Assembly (NCBI RefSeq): GCF_024713945.1
Contig: NC_134678.1
Span: 8,060,001 to 8,124,000 of the forward strand
DNA from: Dermatophagoides farinae
Lineage: Eukaryota > Arthropoda > Arachnida > Sarcoptiformes > Pyroglyphidae
Direction of reading: 5' to 3'
Length of the DNA: 64,000 nt
Shown: piece by piece, positions 40,597 to 52,972 of the stretch
Position numbering within the stretch: position 1 is the stretch's first letter
Layout: each line of letters opens with the position of its first letter
Program-made: the position numbers and the translations under genes
Notes under the pieces: generated by a model
Told to the model about the DNA's origin: nothing
Database searches by the model: none
The model's input: the letters and a program-made list of their open reading frames with translations, nothing else

Positions 40597-43500
40597 TGTT
40601 GTTATCAATGTTGGTAATGTTGTCTTGTCCGTCGTCGTCGTCTTCACAAATCACAAAATATACAAATTAGCGAAAATCAAACATACACACAGCAAGCGCA
40701 AACAAATAAGCGAATATCTTTGAATGAAAAAAATATGATGTAAGATGAATGAATCATGATAATGGCACAAATAAAAACTAAAGAAAAAACAATTTCAATA
40801 GAACAAAAGGAGACATTTACCGAATTGGGGAAAAAATGCTTGCTTGCGATATTTATTGGAGAAGTGTTATTGTCAGTATTTGCCAAGTTTTTTGTCTAGT
40901 CTTATTATTTGATGTGATTCGATGAAGATGATGATGATGTCCTGATTAGCTCAACCTGCTGCTTTTTACTCTCAGAGTAAAGGGATCGTAAAACTAACAC
41001 CGATCATAATAATAATAAAAATAATGTGATGAAAAAAAAACACAACAAAAAGTAAATACCTTTGTGAAAAAAAATAAGCACCCCAAGGCCCAAACAGGAA
41101 TACAAATCATCAAAATATCAACCGATGAATTCGAATGTTTTTTTTCTGTTTTGTTTATAACGATGTCGATATATATCACCTGATCAGTGTGCATATGCGT
41201 AAATTGGTAGGACGAATCATAAAATAATCGATTGTTGCAGCGATTATTAATTTCAATTTTTCTTTCTGTTTTCAAATAGATTAATTATAATTAATAATTG
41301 GCACAATTTTTCTTTTTAAAATTATTAAATTCATCACACACACACACACCGTAAAAAACAATGGTAGAATTTTTCTATTCTCAACACTTTTTTGTTCTAA
41401 TTGCGAAAAAAATGAAATAATAATTAAACCACGAAAACAAAGAAAAATTATTGCATAAATCTGTTGGTAATCTGCTATCTTTGTCTTTCGATCGTGTTTA
41501 TGAAATAATAATAATTAATAACAACAAAATATTGTGGCTAATCAACAAAACATTATCTCATGATGATGATGGTTATTATTTTAGTAAAAAGATGAAATGA
41601 AAGCGAAAATCTGTGAATATTTTTTTTTTTTTTTAATTTCATAGATATGATATCCATTTTATTCCAATCATCATCATCATCATTATTTCACTGTAGGACA
41701 AAAGGATAAAAATTTGAACAAAGAAAAACAAAAGATAAACAACAAAAATGTGTGCCAAGGGATATTGGAAAGTTGTTTTTGTTGTGTTGACCAATCATGC
41801 GCGTACAAAAGTCTTTTTTATGATCACAACAGCCGCCGGTCAAAGATGAATTGAATGATGAAAATAAATATATTTGAATTGTCCATCATCAACATATATA
41901 TGATTTAAATGTGATCTCCAGTGAAGGTGGATGGATATATTCAATTCAATTCAATTTCAATCAAATCAATGAACGAATACATTTTTTTTTTTTGGTTTTC
42001 GTTTCGTTTGTCTTTCTGTGTTGTCAGTCCATTCCAACACCACAGTCAAATTCAAGTCAGTCAGATTTTTTTTCTTGATCATAAGATGCTCTGCTCATAA
42101 GTTTGATTGACAACATCATGCCGTGTGTGTGTGTGTGTGTAGATATATTGATGATGGACAATATATAATTGTATATTATGTAATGATAATCATCATCATC
42201 ATTTTTGGCTATATAATGTAACCAACTGCTGCTGCTGTCAAAAAATGCTTTTTTCTCTCGAAAAAAATGTAGAAAAGAACAAAACAAAAATTCAAATCAA
42301 ATTTAATTTAATCAGCAAATATAGAACGAGAGCACAGAACAAAACAAAATACTCTGTTTTGTCACTGAATGGTTCACATGCCTGTTTTTTTTTCTTGTTT
42401 TCGGAAAAATTTTTCCCGACATATTTTTCTTAGTTTTTTTTAAATAAATTTAATTAGGAAGTGTTGTTGCTGCAGATATTTTGAATCAATCATTATTTTT
42501 TTGGGGTGAATACGATTGAGTTGTATGTGTGTGTCATTCATTCGATGATTGGATAATCTACTTTCGATTTACTTTTTTTCATCATCATTATTAATAATGA
42601 ATAAAAAAAATTGAAAATCATTCACCAACAACAAAAAAAAACAACATTTAAAAAGGTGTTCCAATATATAAAAATTCACAGTGGACAATGATGATTGATC
42701 GATTGGATGAAAAAAAAACATTCACGATTCATTTTTTCTTTCAGAAAAAAAATCACTGCTTAAACATTCAAATTATTGCGCCCAAATATTGTTGCTTTGC
42801 ATGTGCGATAAAAATGATTCTTGGAAATTTTTTTTGGCATTCTATTATCATTTTCATTATTTCAATCATGATCAAGGATGAATTCACTGTATAAAAACAA
42901 GCTAGAATTGAATTGAAAACAATTGAATGGGTGGTGGTGGTAATGATGAGGGGAGGTAATTTAACTTGACTACTAAAATGGCCTCGAAATTACAAGCTAT
43001 CAAAACAAAACAAAGCAAAACACGCCGAAAATAGCTCGTCGATCATCATCGTCATCATAATCGATTGAAAACGATGGATAAAATTGATCAATTTTTTCAA
43101 AATGATGAAAAATTTTTGAAAAGAAAAAATGATAATACTTTAAATGGAACAATAACATTGAAAATAAAATGATGATGATGATCATCATCATCATTATCTC
43201 ATTTTGGTGTTTTTTCTCTCTTTGTTTGCAAGTCGAATCATTTTCTCTCTGAACAAGAAAAAATAAATTGAAAAAAAACATGATCTTCAACTAGATATCA
43301 TTATGTGATGCCTAAATATATGTCATATCTTTCTTGTGCATTAAATAATAATAATGATTTTCGATCAAACTCTGGTATATACACAAGAATTGATTCAATG
43401 GACGACCAACAAAAAAACAATGGATCGATTAGTGTCTGTGTGATGGTACAAACACAATTGATCCCATTATATTATCATATGATTTCAATTCAATTCATCA

Positions 43501-46500
43501 TTCAAAATAATAACAAACAAAAGTGGCGCTAGAATGTTAAAAAACAAAATCATACACATGGACATTGAATTGAATTTGGTTTTTTGCAAAATAATTTTTC
43601 TGTGTGCATCGATGATGATGACAAAGACGACGACATGCTGATGACTGCGATATATGACCGGACAACCGGTCGGTTTTTTTTTGTTACTTTCAATAATTTT
43701 GAGATTTCCGTCGTAATAATCATTTTTTTTCGGGATTTAATTTCCGAAAAACCAAAATCCAAAGATGATCACTACTACCACCAACAGTGGTGATATATGT
43801 TTTTGCTTTTCTTTTCTTTTTGATTACAATGAATGAATGAATGACAAACGTTTCCATTCACTTTCGTTTGACCATCATCATCATCGTCACAAGAAAATCT
43901 TTTGTAAAGAAAAAAAATTAGGATATTTTTGACATATGAACCGTAGACATATTGTGTGTGTGTGTGCGTTGTTTTCATGAAAAGCATCATCATCATAAAG
44001 ATGATTTGAAGATTTAGTAAATTTCGAATGATAATTTCCATATTATCAAATGCCAACTGCTGTTGCTGCTGTCAAAGCAACAAAAAAAAATAATAAAAGG
44101 AAAACAAAATGAGCAGACACACACACGCACACACATATTACATGGAAATATATTGGACAAAATCATTCTCGGAAACGATTGATCATATGATGATGATTGT
44201 TTTCATGTCCGTTGTATTTGATGACAGATCAAATATAAAAATTGGTTATATTCAATTTTCATGATAATGTTTGTGCACATGTGTGTGTGAAATCACACGG
44301 GTTTATTTCGTTCCATTCCATTGATTTTCCTCTTTATCTCCTGCCACCATCATCATTGCATTATTAATTTTCAGGATGAATTGATTGTGTGTGTGTGTGA
44401 TGAGGCCAGAAAAACCATCCTTGTCATCGATCACCTTTTTTCTGTGGTCGATTGGTTTATACAAATAGGAGGGAGAAACAACAAAAATGTATAAAAGTTT
44501 TACCTGTCAAACACAAGTCTGATTGGGCAGCAACAACAAAAAAAAACAGATCTTCCAAGCCCTTTTATTAGATCCTTTTTTTCCACTGTGTGGATATAAT
44601 CTTTAAAAATTTTATTTTTTTCATAAATCCTAATAAGTCAATAATAAATTCAATAATCGAATTGATCACATGCAAAGATGATGTGAATGAATTTGGAACA
44701 AATCGAACATAGAAATGATTTATGATGATGATGATGATATAACGATTGATAATGATTATCATCGCGACCACATAATATTAAATAGAAAACAATGGAGGCC
44801 GATAAATGCTTTAACATGAATATCCGTGTTTTATGATTTTTTTCTTATTGAAAAAAATCCAATAATAAAACAAGCGGAAGCAATCTATAAATGATTATCA
44901 AATATTAATTTTTTTCAATACAAAAATCAATGATGATGATGATGATCGATCTTTAGATTGATCTGTCTATAATTGATTTTCAAAATGAAATTCTACTTTT
45001 TTTCATTCCAACTGACTATCAAATATCATCATCATCATTCAATCATGTCAAGAATAATAATTATTAGATATGTGATATTTGAGATCCACAATGATTTATA
45101 TGTGTAATTGATAATCACATTCATTTCATTCCATTCCATATTTTCATGCATTTGAATGAATGAAAATAAGAGAGAAAAAGGAAAATTGTAGCAAACAACA
45201 ATAACAAAGAATGACAGCATAATTGTATACAATTGGATGCTACACACCACTATTATTTGGTTGTGTAGTTCAATTATTTTATCAGAGAGTGAAAAGCAAA
45301 GACAAGTTGCAACCAGTTGTTATTGTTTATAACCAAGAAAAAGAATGGTCAATTAATAAAACAAGTGGAAAAAAACTGTTCCAGAAAAAAAAACTTGGAC
45401 TTGCCATGATTTTCATCGTTTTTTGCTAAATAAAATATGATGAATATCAGAAAATCAACTTTGTTAGTTGGTTGGTTGAATGACGACGACGATGATACCT
45501 GAAATGACCTGATATGAAAGATGAGAAATGTGTATGATGATAATGATAATGATGATTCGCTGAATTATCCATCATCATGTTCAGCTCGTCAACACAACCC
45601 AAAGATATTTTTCGTAACAAAAGAAAAAATCATCATCTGTGCTGTTGTTGTTGATCAAGAAATCAATAATATTTCTTTCTCTGTTTTTTTTTTGTTGTCA
45701 AACAAATCATTCATGTATCGATCAATGATCGGTCGAACAAACGAACGATGAATAATCAGAGAAACATGATGATATCGTGTGTGCGTGTGTGTGAGCATCG
45801 ATCACAATAAATGAAGATTATTATTAAGTTGACATGATAAGGAAAGGATGAGTAAAAATTGAGCCAAGATTAGTTTCCATTTTTCAAAGTTTGACTAAAA
45901 TTATTAGCTAATTTGCATGATATTCCAGTAAACTGATATTTATGATCATCATCATCATGATGTTTCAAAAAGTTTCCCACCAACGCACATTCAACATTAG
46001 AGAGAGAGAGAGCAAAGAAATTTATCCGGATTTGATATGTAAAATAAATTTAAAAAATTTCAAATTTTTTCAAGTAAAAAAAGAATGATGAGAAAAAAAC
46101 GATCAAGTACATTTTGTAAACAAAAAAAAAAAAATAGTCATTTGACATTGATCCATGACCAAGAAGAAGAAAAATAAAAAAGGAATTTTTTCAAAAATTG
46201 AATTTGAAATTTCGAAAAAGAGAAACAGAAATCTACAGGGCCATATTGGAAAATATGGTAAATTGGTTTGTTTGAATGAATGAACGAATGTAATAATGAT
46301 AATCGATGATAATGTTATTATAATTGATGAGACACACGAATGATTTTGTTTCGTTTTGTAAAAAGAGAAAAAATTGATTGGTTCGGTTTTGTTCATCTTC
46401 TCATCATGGATGAGTTTCAAAATGATGACTATGATGATGATGATTAGCTCTTGACTCATTATCATTATCATTTTAAACAAATTACCATTTTTTTCGTTGT

Positions 46501-46830
46501 TCGAGAACACATATGCAACATAAACATGACGGTTTTTCTTGTTTTGTTCATGTTGCAACATAATATCTAAATCAATAAATGATGCACATCTAATTATGAT
46601 TAATTGCTTGTCTGTCTGTGTGTGTGTGTGTGCTTGGTTTGTTTTTTTCAGCATTATTAACATAATGCAGAAAAAAGACAAAACAAGACAACAACAACAA
46701 CAAGAGAAAAGAGCATCATTGTGGCTCATTGATCTATTGTTTGTTTGAACATTTGTTACATTCATGAATTGAAGATAAATTGTCCAGTATTGAAAAAAAA
46801 GAAATGAAATCCAATCATATTGACCTTTAT
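40597..46830. other. Gene-free A/T-rich DNA
   Basis: CAT/ATG runs (including a 28-base perfect palindrome at 43168-43195 made of ATG and CAT units), CA/GT microsatellites and A/T homopolymers. The upstream frame near 40820-40886 minus ends in a donor-like TCG|GTAAAT and may be a 5' exon of the BLOC1S3-like gene, but it has no ATG. Long open frames here have simple composition and no family signature. Confidence 0.45.
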
Positions 46831-47157
46831 ATGTGACCAGCCCGAGAACAGGCGCTTCGCGCCTGTCCTGGTCTGGCCCTGCGGGGCTGACTCCTTGACG
46901 GTCAATATAACTGGATACCCGCAGGGGTGGCGGCTGCGCCGCCCCCCTGCTTGGTATCCAGTCAAAGGTATCAATCCTTGACGGTCAATATAGCTGGATA
47001 CCCGCAGGTGTGGCGGCTGCGCCGCCCCCCTGCTTGGTACCCAGCCAAAGGTGTCAATTTTAACGCTTCGTGCCTGACGGTGGGTTTCTATGCACGGCGT
47101 GTTGCTTCCGGCCTTCGGTTTGGTACCGCAGGGTCAGCCATCACTTGTGCATTGCAT
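46831..47157. repeat. GC-rich hairpin array (insertion of unknown origin)
   Basis: About 320 bases at roughly 60 percent G+C inside DNA of roughly one quarter G+C, with sharp edges. It opens with a hairpin 46835-46873: outer stem GACCAG/CTGGTC, inner ACAGGCG-CTTCG-CGCCTGT. Two direct copies of an 83-base unit follow (from 46892 and 46975). Each unit starts TCCTTGACGGTCAATATA and folds into a near-perfect 50-base hairpin: CTGGATACC / GGTATCCAG, GCAGGGG / CCCCTGC and GGCGGC-TGC-GCCGCC. A tail contains further CTTCG-type loops (ACGCTTCGTG, GGCCTTCGG) to about 47130. No credible protein is encoded. Similar multi-hairpin GC clusters are known from fungal and algal organelle DNA and bacterial REP elements; the source here is unknown. 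Confidence 0.85.
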
Positions 47158-47193
47158 TAATTATTATTTTATCGAAAGATTTTCCTTAAAACA

Positions 47194-47493
47194 TTAATTA
47201 ATTGTCAGAGCAAAAGCCAATACGACAGGAAATCGTCCACGAACCAATTTAAATGGTAGCTTAAGATCTCGATCGTTTTGCTGCAAAATGAATCATAGCC
47301 TCCTTGTCAATATTCGAGCTTCAATGCTGCGTCTATTTACAAATAAACGCGTGCCATTGAGCAAACCACTTTGTGGTTCAATATTGCGACTGAACATGAT
47401 AATCGATCCAATGTTTAATCCAAGTTTGTGTCTATAGATCCTATAGGATAACCTTGTGGGTTCACCTTGTGGGTGCATGAAGACACTCAACAT
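47194..47493 (-). mobile_element. Helitron (PIF1-like) helicase relic
   Basis: On the minus strand the frame reads YRHKLGLNIGSIIMFSRNIE, then PQSGLLNGTRLFV and IEARILT. After one in-frame TGA it continues LKLPFKLVRGRFPVVLAFAL and TIN before a stop. These are the C-terminal helicase signatures of Helitron Rep/Hel proteins: G..VML.RN......GL.NGTRL, IEARILTG, LPFKL.R.QFPV.LAFA.TINK. The internal stop, a gap of several residues between ILT and LPF, and loss of everything after TIN show that it is dead. Upstream, the same frame stays open to about 47550 without a clear family match. Truncation occurs about 40 bases from the GC-rich array. Confidence 0.82.
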
Positions 47494-50130
47494 TGAATCG
47501 TCAACCGCTGTGGCTTTCTGTAATATCGTAAATGCTCCATTTTCTTTATTTTAAATGAAAAAAGTTATGAAAAAAGTTATCAGGTATTTTAGGTATAATC
47601 AGGTTAAATAACCGAAATAACTTACCAAACGATGAGTAGATCATAGATCACGGGAACAAAAAACAGAAAAAAATCATTCCAATGAAGCAGAGGCAAGATT
47701 TTAATTTCACACAGGCACACAAAATGAAAATCATGCCACATGTTTCGAATTCGAACTCTTTCATGTACTATTGAATCAATGAAAAAAAGCTTTTGACACA
47801 GAATGCGTACTTCTACTTCTGAGTGGACGAACTGTTCAGCGGCATTCAAAATCCCGCATTCAGACACACACACACAACACACACTGAGTAGCTTATATTG
47901 TTATGTTTGTACTGAAAATAAGTAAATGTCCAGTTCCCCGCATCAAATGCCAAGTTAATACACAGTGCCAGTAACAGTGCACTTTGTAAAAGTTGCATAC
48001 CGACAAACAAGCGTCATAGAATAGTAGATTATATCAATAGAAAATTGTAAATCTTTTGTTGTTGTTGTTGAGAATTTTTCACATAAACAACAACAACAAG
48101 GACAATTTGTAACATCGTTTCACACATGTTCAATATTGACACAGTGTACTTTTTCGGTCGAAAAAAATATTGCACAATATAATTGGTTCAAATTAAACTT
48201 GAGCAACTGTTGAATACGAATGGAAGGAAATTTTGTTTTGTTTCCCAAAACAACACAATGCTACTGTGTCGTGTTTATGTTTCAAAAGAAAAAACTATAA
48301 ACAAGAAAATGAACAATTTTATTCATAATCAACTCATTGAGAATCGTTGATTATGATCATTTAAAGAAAAAAAAAAGAAATGTTTATGATGCAACAAACG
48401 TGTTTTTGCATTGTGTTCATTTTTAATTCACATAGATGCACGATGAAGACCAACGACTGAAGAATCAACCAGAAATTTTTTTATTTTTAATAATGTATCA
48501 TGTCCACAATATTGATAACAACGAAATGATAATGGAAAAAGATGAAAAGATTCAAAAGTTGGGCAAGATGTTTGTTTATTGAATTAAAAATTGTTTTTTT
48601 TTTGGCTTCAATTAATAATTTTTCTATGAACTTTTTTATTGATGGTAATGAATGGCATTCGGAAGATCCCCAAGAAGCCTGGAAGGCAATCAAATCCTAA
48701 GCAAGCATATATTTATAGTGACAAAAACGGAACATTTAAAGCAAATAAATCGTGTAAATTTGAATAAATCGTAAGATCAAAATCAGATCAGATAATGAAT
48801 GAAGCGAACAGAAATGGATAAATAAATGAATTCGATCATGAAAAATTAGATCGTGGACGAAACTGACTGATGCTTTACCAGTGTGTGTTTACAAGACAAT
48901 CGCAACTTTTTTCACTGGTTGGTGGTGGTGAGTAATCCTAGTGTCATCATCATTGGCTCACATTCGACCGAATGACCAACATATTTTCAAGAGTTGACAA
49001 TCATCATTTATCAAATATATTCAAGGTTGAATGTTTAAGGAACCGGTAATGCTTGCTCTCTGCTGTGATATTCTAATTTTATTTAAAAAAATTTTCTAAA
49101 GGTCACCATTTTTTGCAAATAATAATCTAAGATCTGTGAAAAAAGATAATTATCGATATTTTTTCATCACCAAATACCGCGGTGCAATGTCAGATTTATA
49201 TTTAAAAATGGCCATATTTATGGCAAATAGAAATGCCATGAAGATGATGATGACAAGTTGATGATGATCAAAACAGATTTTTCTATTTGATTTACATGAT
49301 GATGTTCCTACTTTTTTTTCTCGAACAAAAAACATAAATATTTGTCTTTGTGTGTGTTCTATGTTTTTATCTGCTAAAATCAGAAATATTTGCATATTGG
49401 TAAGCATAGAATCTATGCCATAGATAATCGAATGTGACAAAACACATTTAGTGTAATATGATGAGTGACACATTCCAAATTCGGAAATTTTATAAAAAGA
49501 AAAAACAAACAGACTGTCGGAACAAAACAATTCACGAATCTATGTGAGAATAAACAAACAGATTTGTTCATGTTTTTTCTGCTTATCACACTAGGTCAAA
49601 TTAAATCTTTCAAATCGGGTGAAAGGAAAGAAAGAAATGGTGAAAATGTTTTTCTATTTCCGAATATCGATTGATGATTGATCGAGACAAAGTTATTCAA
49701 AATATGCACGAAGCTAATCCAAATCAAAATATCCAAAAAAAAAATCGCGTGATGAACATCAAATTCAATAATAATCTTCATCTTCATAATGTATTAAATT
49801 GAGAACGAAACTAATTTTGTTTTCTGGAAATATTGAGCATCATGATCAGTGAAAAAAATGGAAAATGAAAACAAGAAAAAAATTAGATCATTTTTTTCCA
49901 GATTAACAAAGTAAGAAAAAAGCGAATTGAACAGCAACACATGATTTTTGGTGAAATGAAATGAAAAAAAAAATGAAAATTGAATGAATAGAAGCGAAAA
50001 TGAAAATGTTCACATGTTCTTGTTATTATGAAATAATTATTATCGATGGTCATGGTTTTCAATGGTTACTTGTGTTTTTTTTATCTTTTTCGATTATCAT
50101 CTTTATTTTTTGTTCTTAATGATTCAATGG

Positions 50131-50161
50131 TTGATCTGATTTATAGATCAAATCAGATCAA
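50131..50161. repeat. Perfect 12-base inverted repeat
   Basis: TTGATCTGATTT at 50131-50142 and its exact reverse complement AAATCAGATCAA at 50150-50161, with a 7-base loop. Possible small hairpin or dimeric binding site; could be chance. Confidence 0.6.
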
Positions 50162-50438
50162 TGATGATGATGATGATGATGACGATGACCATCATTATCA
50201 TTGATTTTGACTTGATGATGTTTTTTTTTGTATATATCGATATCGACAAAGTATTTAAATTGTTGATGATGATGAGAAGTGGACATCAGCCATCATCATC
50301 ATCATCATTGAATTCCTGCTTCAAGGCTTATAAAATTGTTTTTATTTTCTTTCTCTAGTTCTCTCATCATCGATTTGTGGGGCTCAATATAATAATGACG
50401 ATTTATTTATTTAATAATACAAGATGACCAAGTGATTG

Positions 50439-50439
<1 letters not shown>

Positions 50440-50477
<38 letters not shown>
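50440..50477. repeat. TC dinucleotide microsatellite
   Basis: About 19 uninterrupted TC units. Confidence 0.95.
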
Positions 50478-50479
<2 letters not shown>

Positions 50480-52881
50480 CAACGAACGAACAAGATGAAG
50501 ATGAACGGTTGCATTTGCAGATTGGTTGGTTGGTGGTTTTTTCTTTCCTTGACCTGACTAGACTAGACTTTGGTTGAAAAAAGATTATCCAGTCACTTTT
50601 CCACATGTGAAAAAGAGTTTTTTTTTCTATTCAACGAAACACATAGAGAGTGAATGAGAGAACGAAAGGAAAACAAGGAGTTCCTAAAAATATCCCAAAC
50701 CTTTTTTTGGAGATGAGATGTTTTTCAACCGATTGTGATCATCATCATCATCATCATCAATACCTCAAACACTTCTGGAGGCAATATGTATAATGAAGCC
50801 AATTTTTTTTGACTTATCCAAACGAACATGTTTGGTTTTTTCCTCTTTTCTTTGGAAGATCGGTCAGTCGGTCGCTAAGTAGTACAAGAGTTAAATAAAA
50901 TCAAAAAACCGGCTCTTTTTTCTCTTTGATTTCCACAGAGGAAAAATTTTTATTGGATCCGTTCACTTCTAATTCGGTTATCTGGACTTTGGCGCTGTTT
51001 GTTCGTTCGTTAGTTTGTTTTTTGATTGAATAAATAGGAAAAAAAATTTTCCCTTGGTGGTGGCGTCGATGGTTTAGCGGCTGAACTTTAGCCAAAAATA
51101 AAAACATTCGTTGAAAGAGAAGCCAAATTATTGAAATTAATCGAATGAAATGGTTTTTAAATTGACAGCAATCTTTGATTTCGCCTTTCTTTCTTTTTCT
51201 ACTTATTGGCTTGATCGAATTAATTGATTCGATATGATAAACACACACATGCACACACAGTCGATGTGCTTGACGAATTGTCGTCCATATTCGGTGATAA
51301 ATGCGAAACAAACAAAAATTGCTAGCTTGATTGTTCGCATGGTGGTGGGGATCAAAACAACAAATCAAACAAAATTTGAGAAATTTGATGCCATTTTTTG
51401 ATATGCGAATAATCCATTGATTAAGATTATCCTAAAAATATTAGAATCCATGCTTCAAGCATCAAAATTAGATTATCGATTGAATAGAACAATGGATGAT
51501 GATGATGATTAATCGAAAAAGAAAAAACCAGAAGTTTCATTTTTCATACTATATAGATTTCCAAAACATTGAAACAAAACAAAACAAAACAAATGAAACC
51601 AAAAAACAAAAAACAATAACATGGATGGTTTCGGCGAGAAACTTTGAAAAAGAATTCATCAATTACAAAGTTTAGGCAATGATAAAATAATCCTAAAATA
51701 TGCATCATACACACACACACAAACACTACATTATCGTCATTACAAATTATGATTAATCTAATAAAAACAACAACAACAAATCTGATCATCGATCTGATGA
51801 TGATGATCATCAATCGATGTGATGATCAATTAACCTGTCTTGCTGCTGTTTAAAGCATGTTCAGCATGCGTTTGTTTTTTTCGGGTTAATATTAATAACC
51901 ATATACAGTTAATATTACCCGATATTATTAGTTTTTTCAATGTTCTTTTGTGTATATCGTTGTTCGTTTGTACGACATAATTAAGATTTAGTTAATAACT
52001 TTTTTTGCTTGAAATAGAAATAAATAGAAATATAGCTAGCTACTAAGACTAAATTAGATGGAAATAGAATACTGTCTTCTTCATTTTTTTCAATCATCTC
52101 TAATCATGGTTATATGTCGATATAATAATTTTGTTGACGAAAAAAAAAATGAAGAAAACTGACTATATTTGTGTAATAGAAAAATGAATGAATGAATGAA
52201 ATTTTGGTTTTCTTCTTCTGTTGCTGCTGTTAACCGGAGCAATTATAATATCATGCATTGAAATTCGGACATACTACCTGTATAACTATAAATTGCACTA
52301 GTTTTGTGATGATGATGATGATGATGAGGATGACATTCATATGTCCATTGGACCTTAAACTTGGTGACAGAACACAACAACCTTACAACTAAAAAAAGAT
52401 GAATAAAAAAATTTGAATTTAAAATTTTTTTCCTCAGAAAAAACATGAATAAAATATGGTTATGAAAGGAAGAAACAGAAAAAAACTACTCGGAAACTAG
52501 TTCGCAGGCAAACTGAACAACAAGCATCACTATCCAAAGCGAATGATCATGATTGAAATATGAAACAGAATGAATGAATAAATATAGCACACATGTTTGA
52601 TTCGTTTTAGTCACAGTAGTTGTGTGTCTGATTCATATTAAATGTGGAAATGAATGATAAAATTAATATTTCGTTTAGAAAAGAAATGTCATTTTCTTGA
52701 AATTTCGGAAACCCATTTTCAGAAAAAAAACAAAACAAAAATTAATGAAAATAAGGTGATCCAGTGATTTAGATTTGTCTGCTTGTTTTTGTTGCATGTA
52801 TATTGGCCATTCATGCGAATGGATGGTAGTGATGCATGATATTTATTTTAATTGAAAAAAAATTCAAAGATAAATTTTATT

Positions 52882-52972
52882 TTATTTTTTCTTTTCACTC
52901 ATACACACTGTATAAAGATCCTGGTCCTCATCGTAGTCGAGTGCAGCATCATAATCAATGTCGAGATCGAAT
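52882..52972 (-). other. Exon-like acidic segment
   Basis: A good acceptor (CTAGTTTCAG) at 52973 on the minus strand is followed by an open frame FDLDIDYDAALDYDEDQDLY and a short basic tail ending TAA at 52882. Asp-rich and compositionally unlike its surroundings. No preceding exon was identified; upstream minus-strand frames near 53150-53235 are open but cannot be joined with confidence. Confidence 0.25.

Larger units (their letters stand above)
47494..52881. other. Gene-free DNA, left part compositionally mixed
   Basis: From 47550 to about 48020 the base composition is less AT-rich and may contain more decayed element sequence, but no family is readable. The rest holds CAT runs, a TC tract (50440-50477), a perfect 12-base inverted repeat (50131-50161) and A/T homopolymers. 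A 155-codon frame at 50901-51368 (minus) has no recognisable motif. Confidence 0.4.

Noticed and set aside
43168-43195. 28-base perfect palindrome
   Set aside because: Made of an ATG run meeting a CAT run, which is expected by chance in this repeat-rich DNA.
46103-46765. 220-codon minus-strand open frame
   Set aside because: Composition is simple (Ile, Phe, Met and Cys runs from AT, CAT and CA repeats), with no motif, splice support or start context. Long for chance but not protein-like.
46927-47160. 77-codon plus-strand frame in the GC-rich block
   Set aside because: It runs through perfect hairpins and tandem repeats; the absence of stops follows from high G+C, and the peptide is not protein-like.
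47622-47882. 86-codon minus-strand frame next to the Helitron relic
   Set aside because: Composition is more balanced than background and it may be relic sequence, but no family could be recognised.
50901-51368. 155-codon minus-strand open frame
   Set aside because: Longest frame in the 47-62 kb region apart from relics, but it shows no signal, helix pattern or family motif. Left as a possible transcript only.
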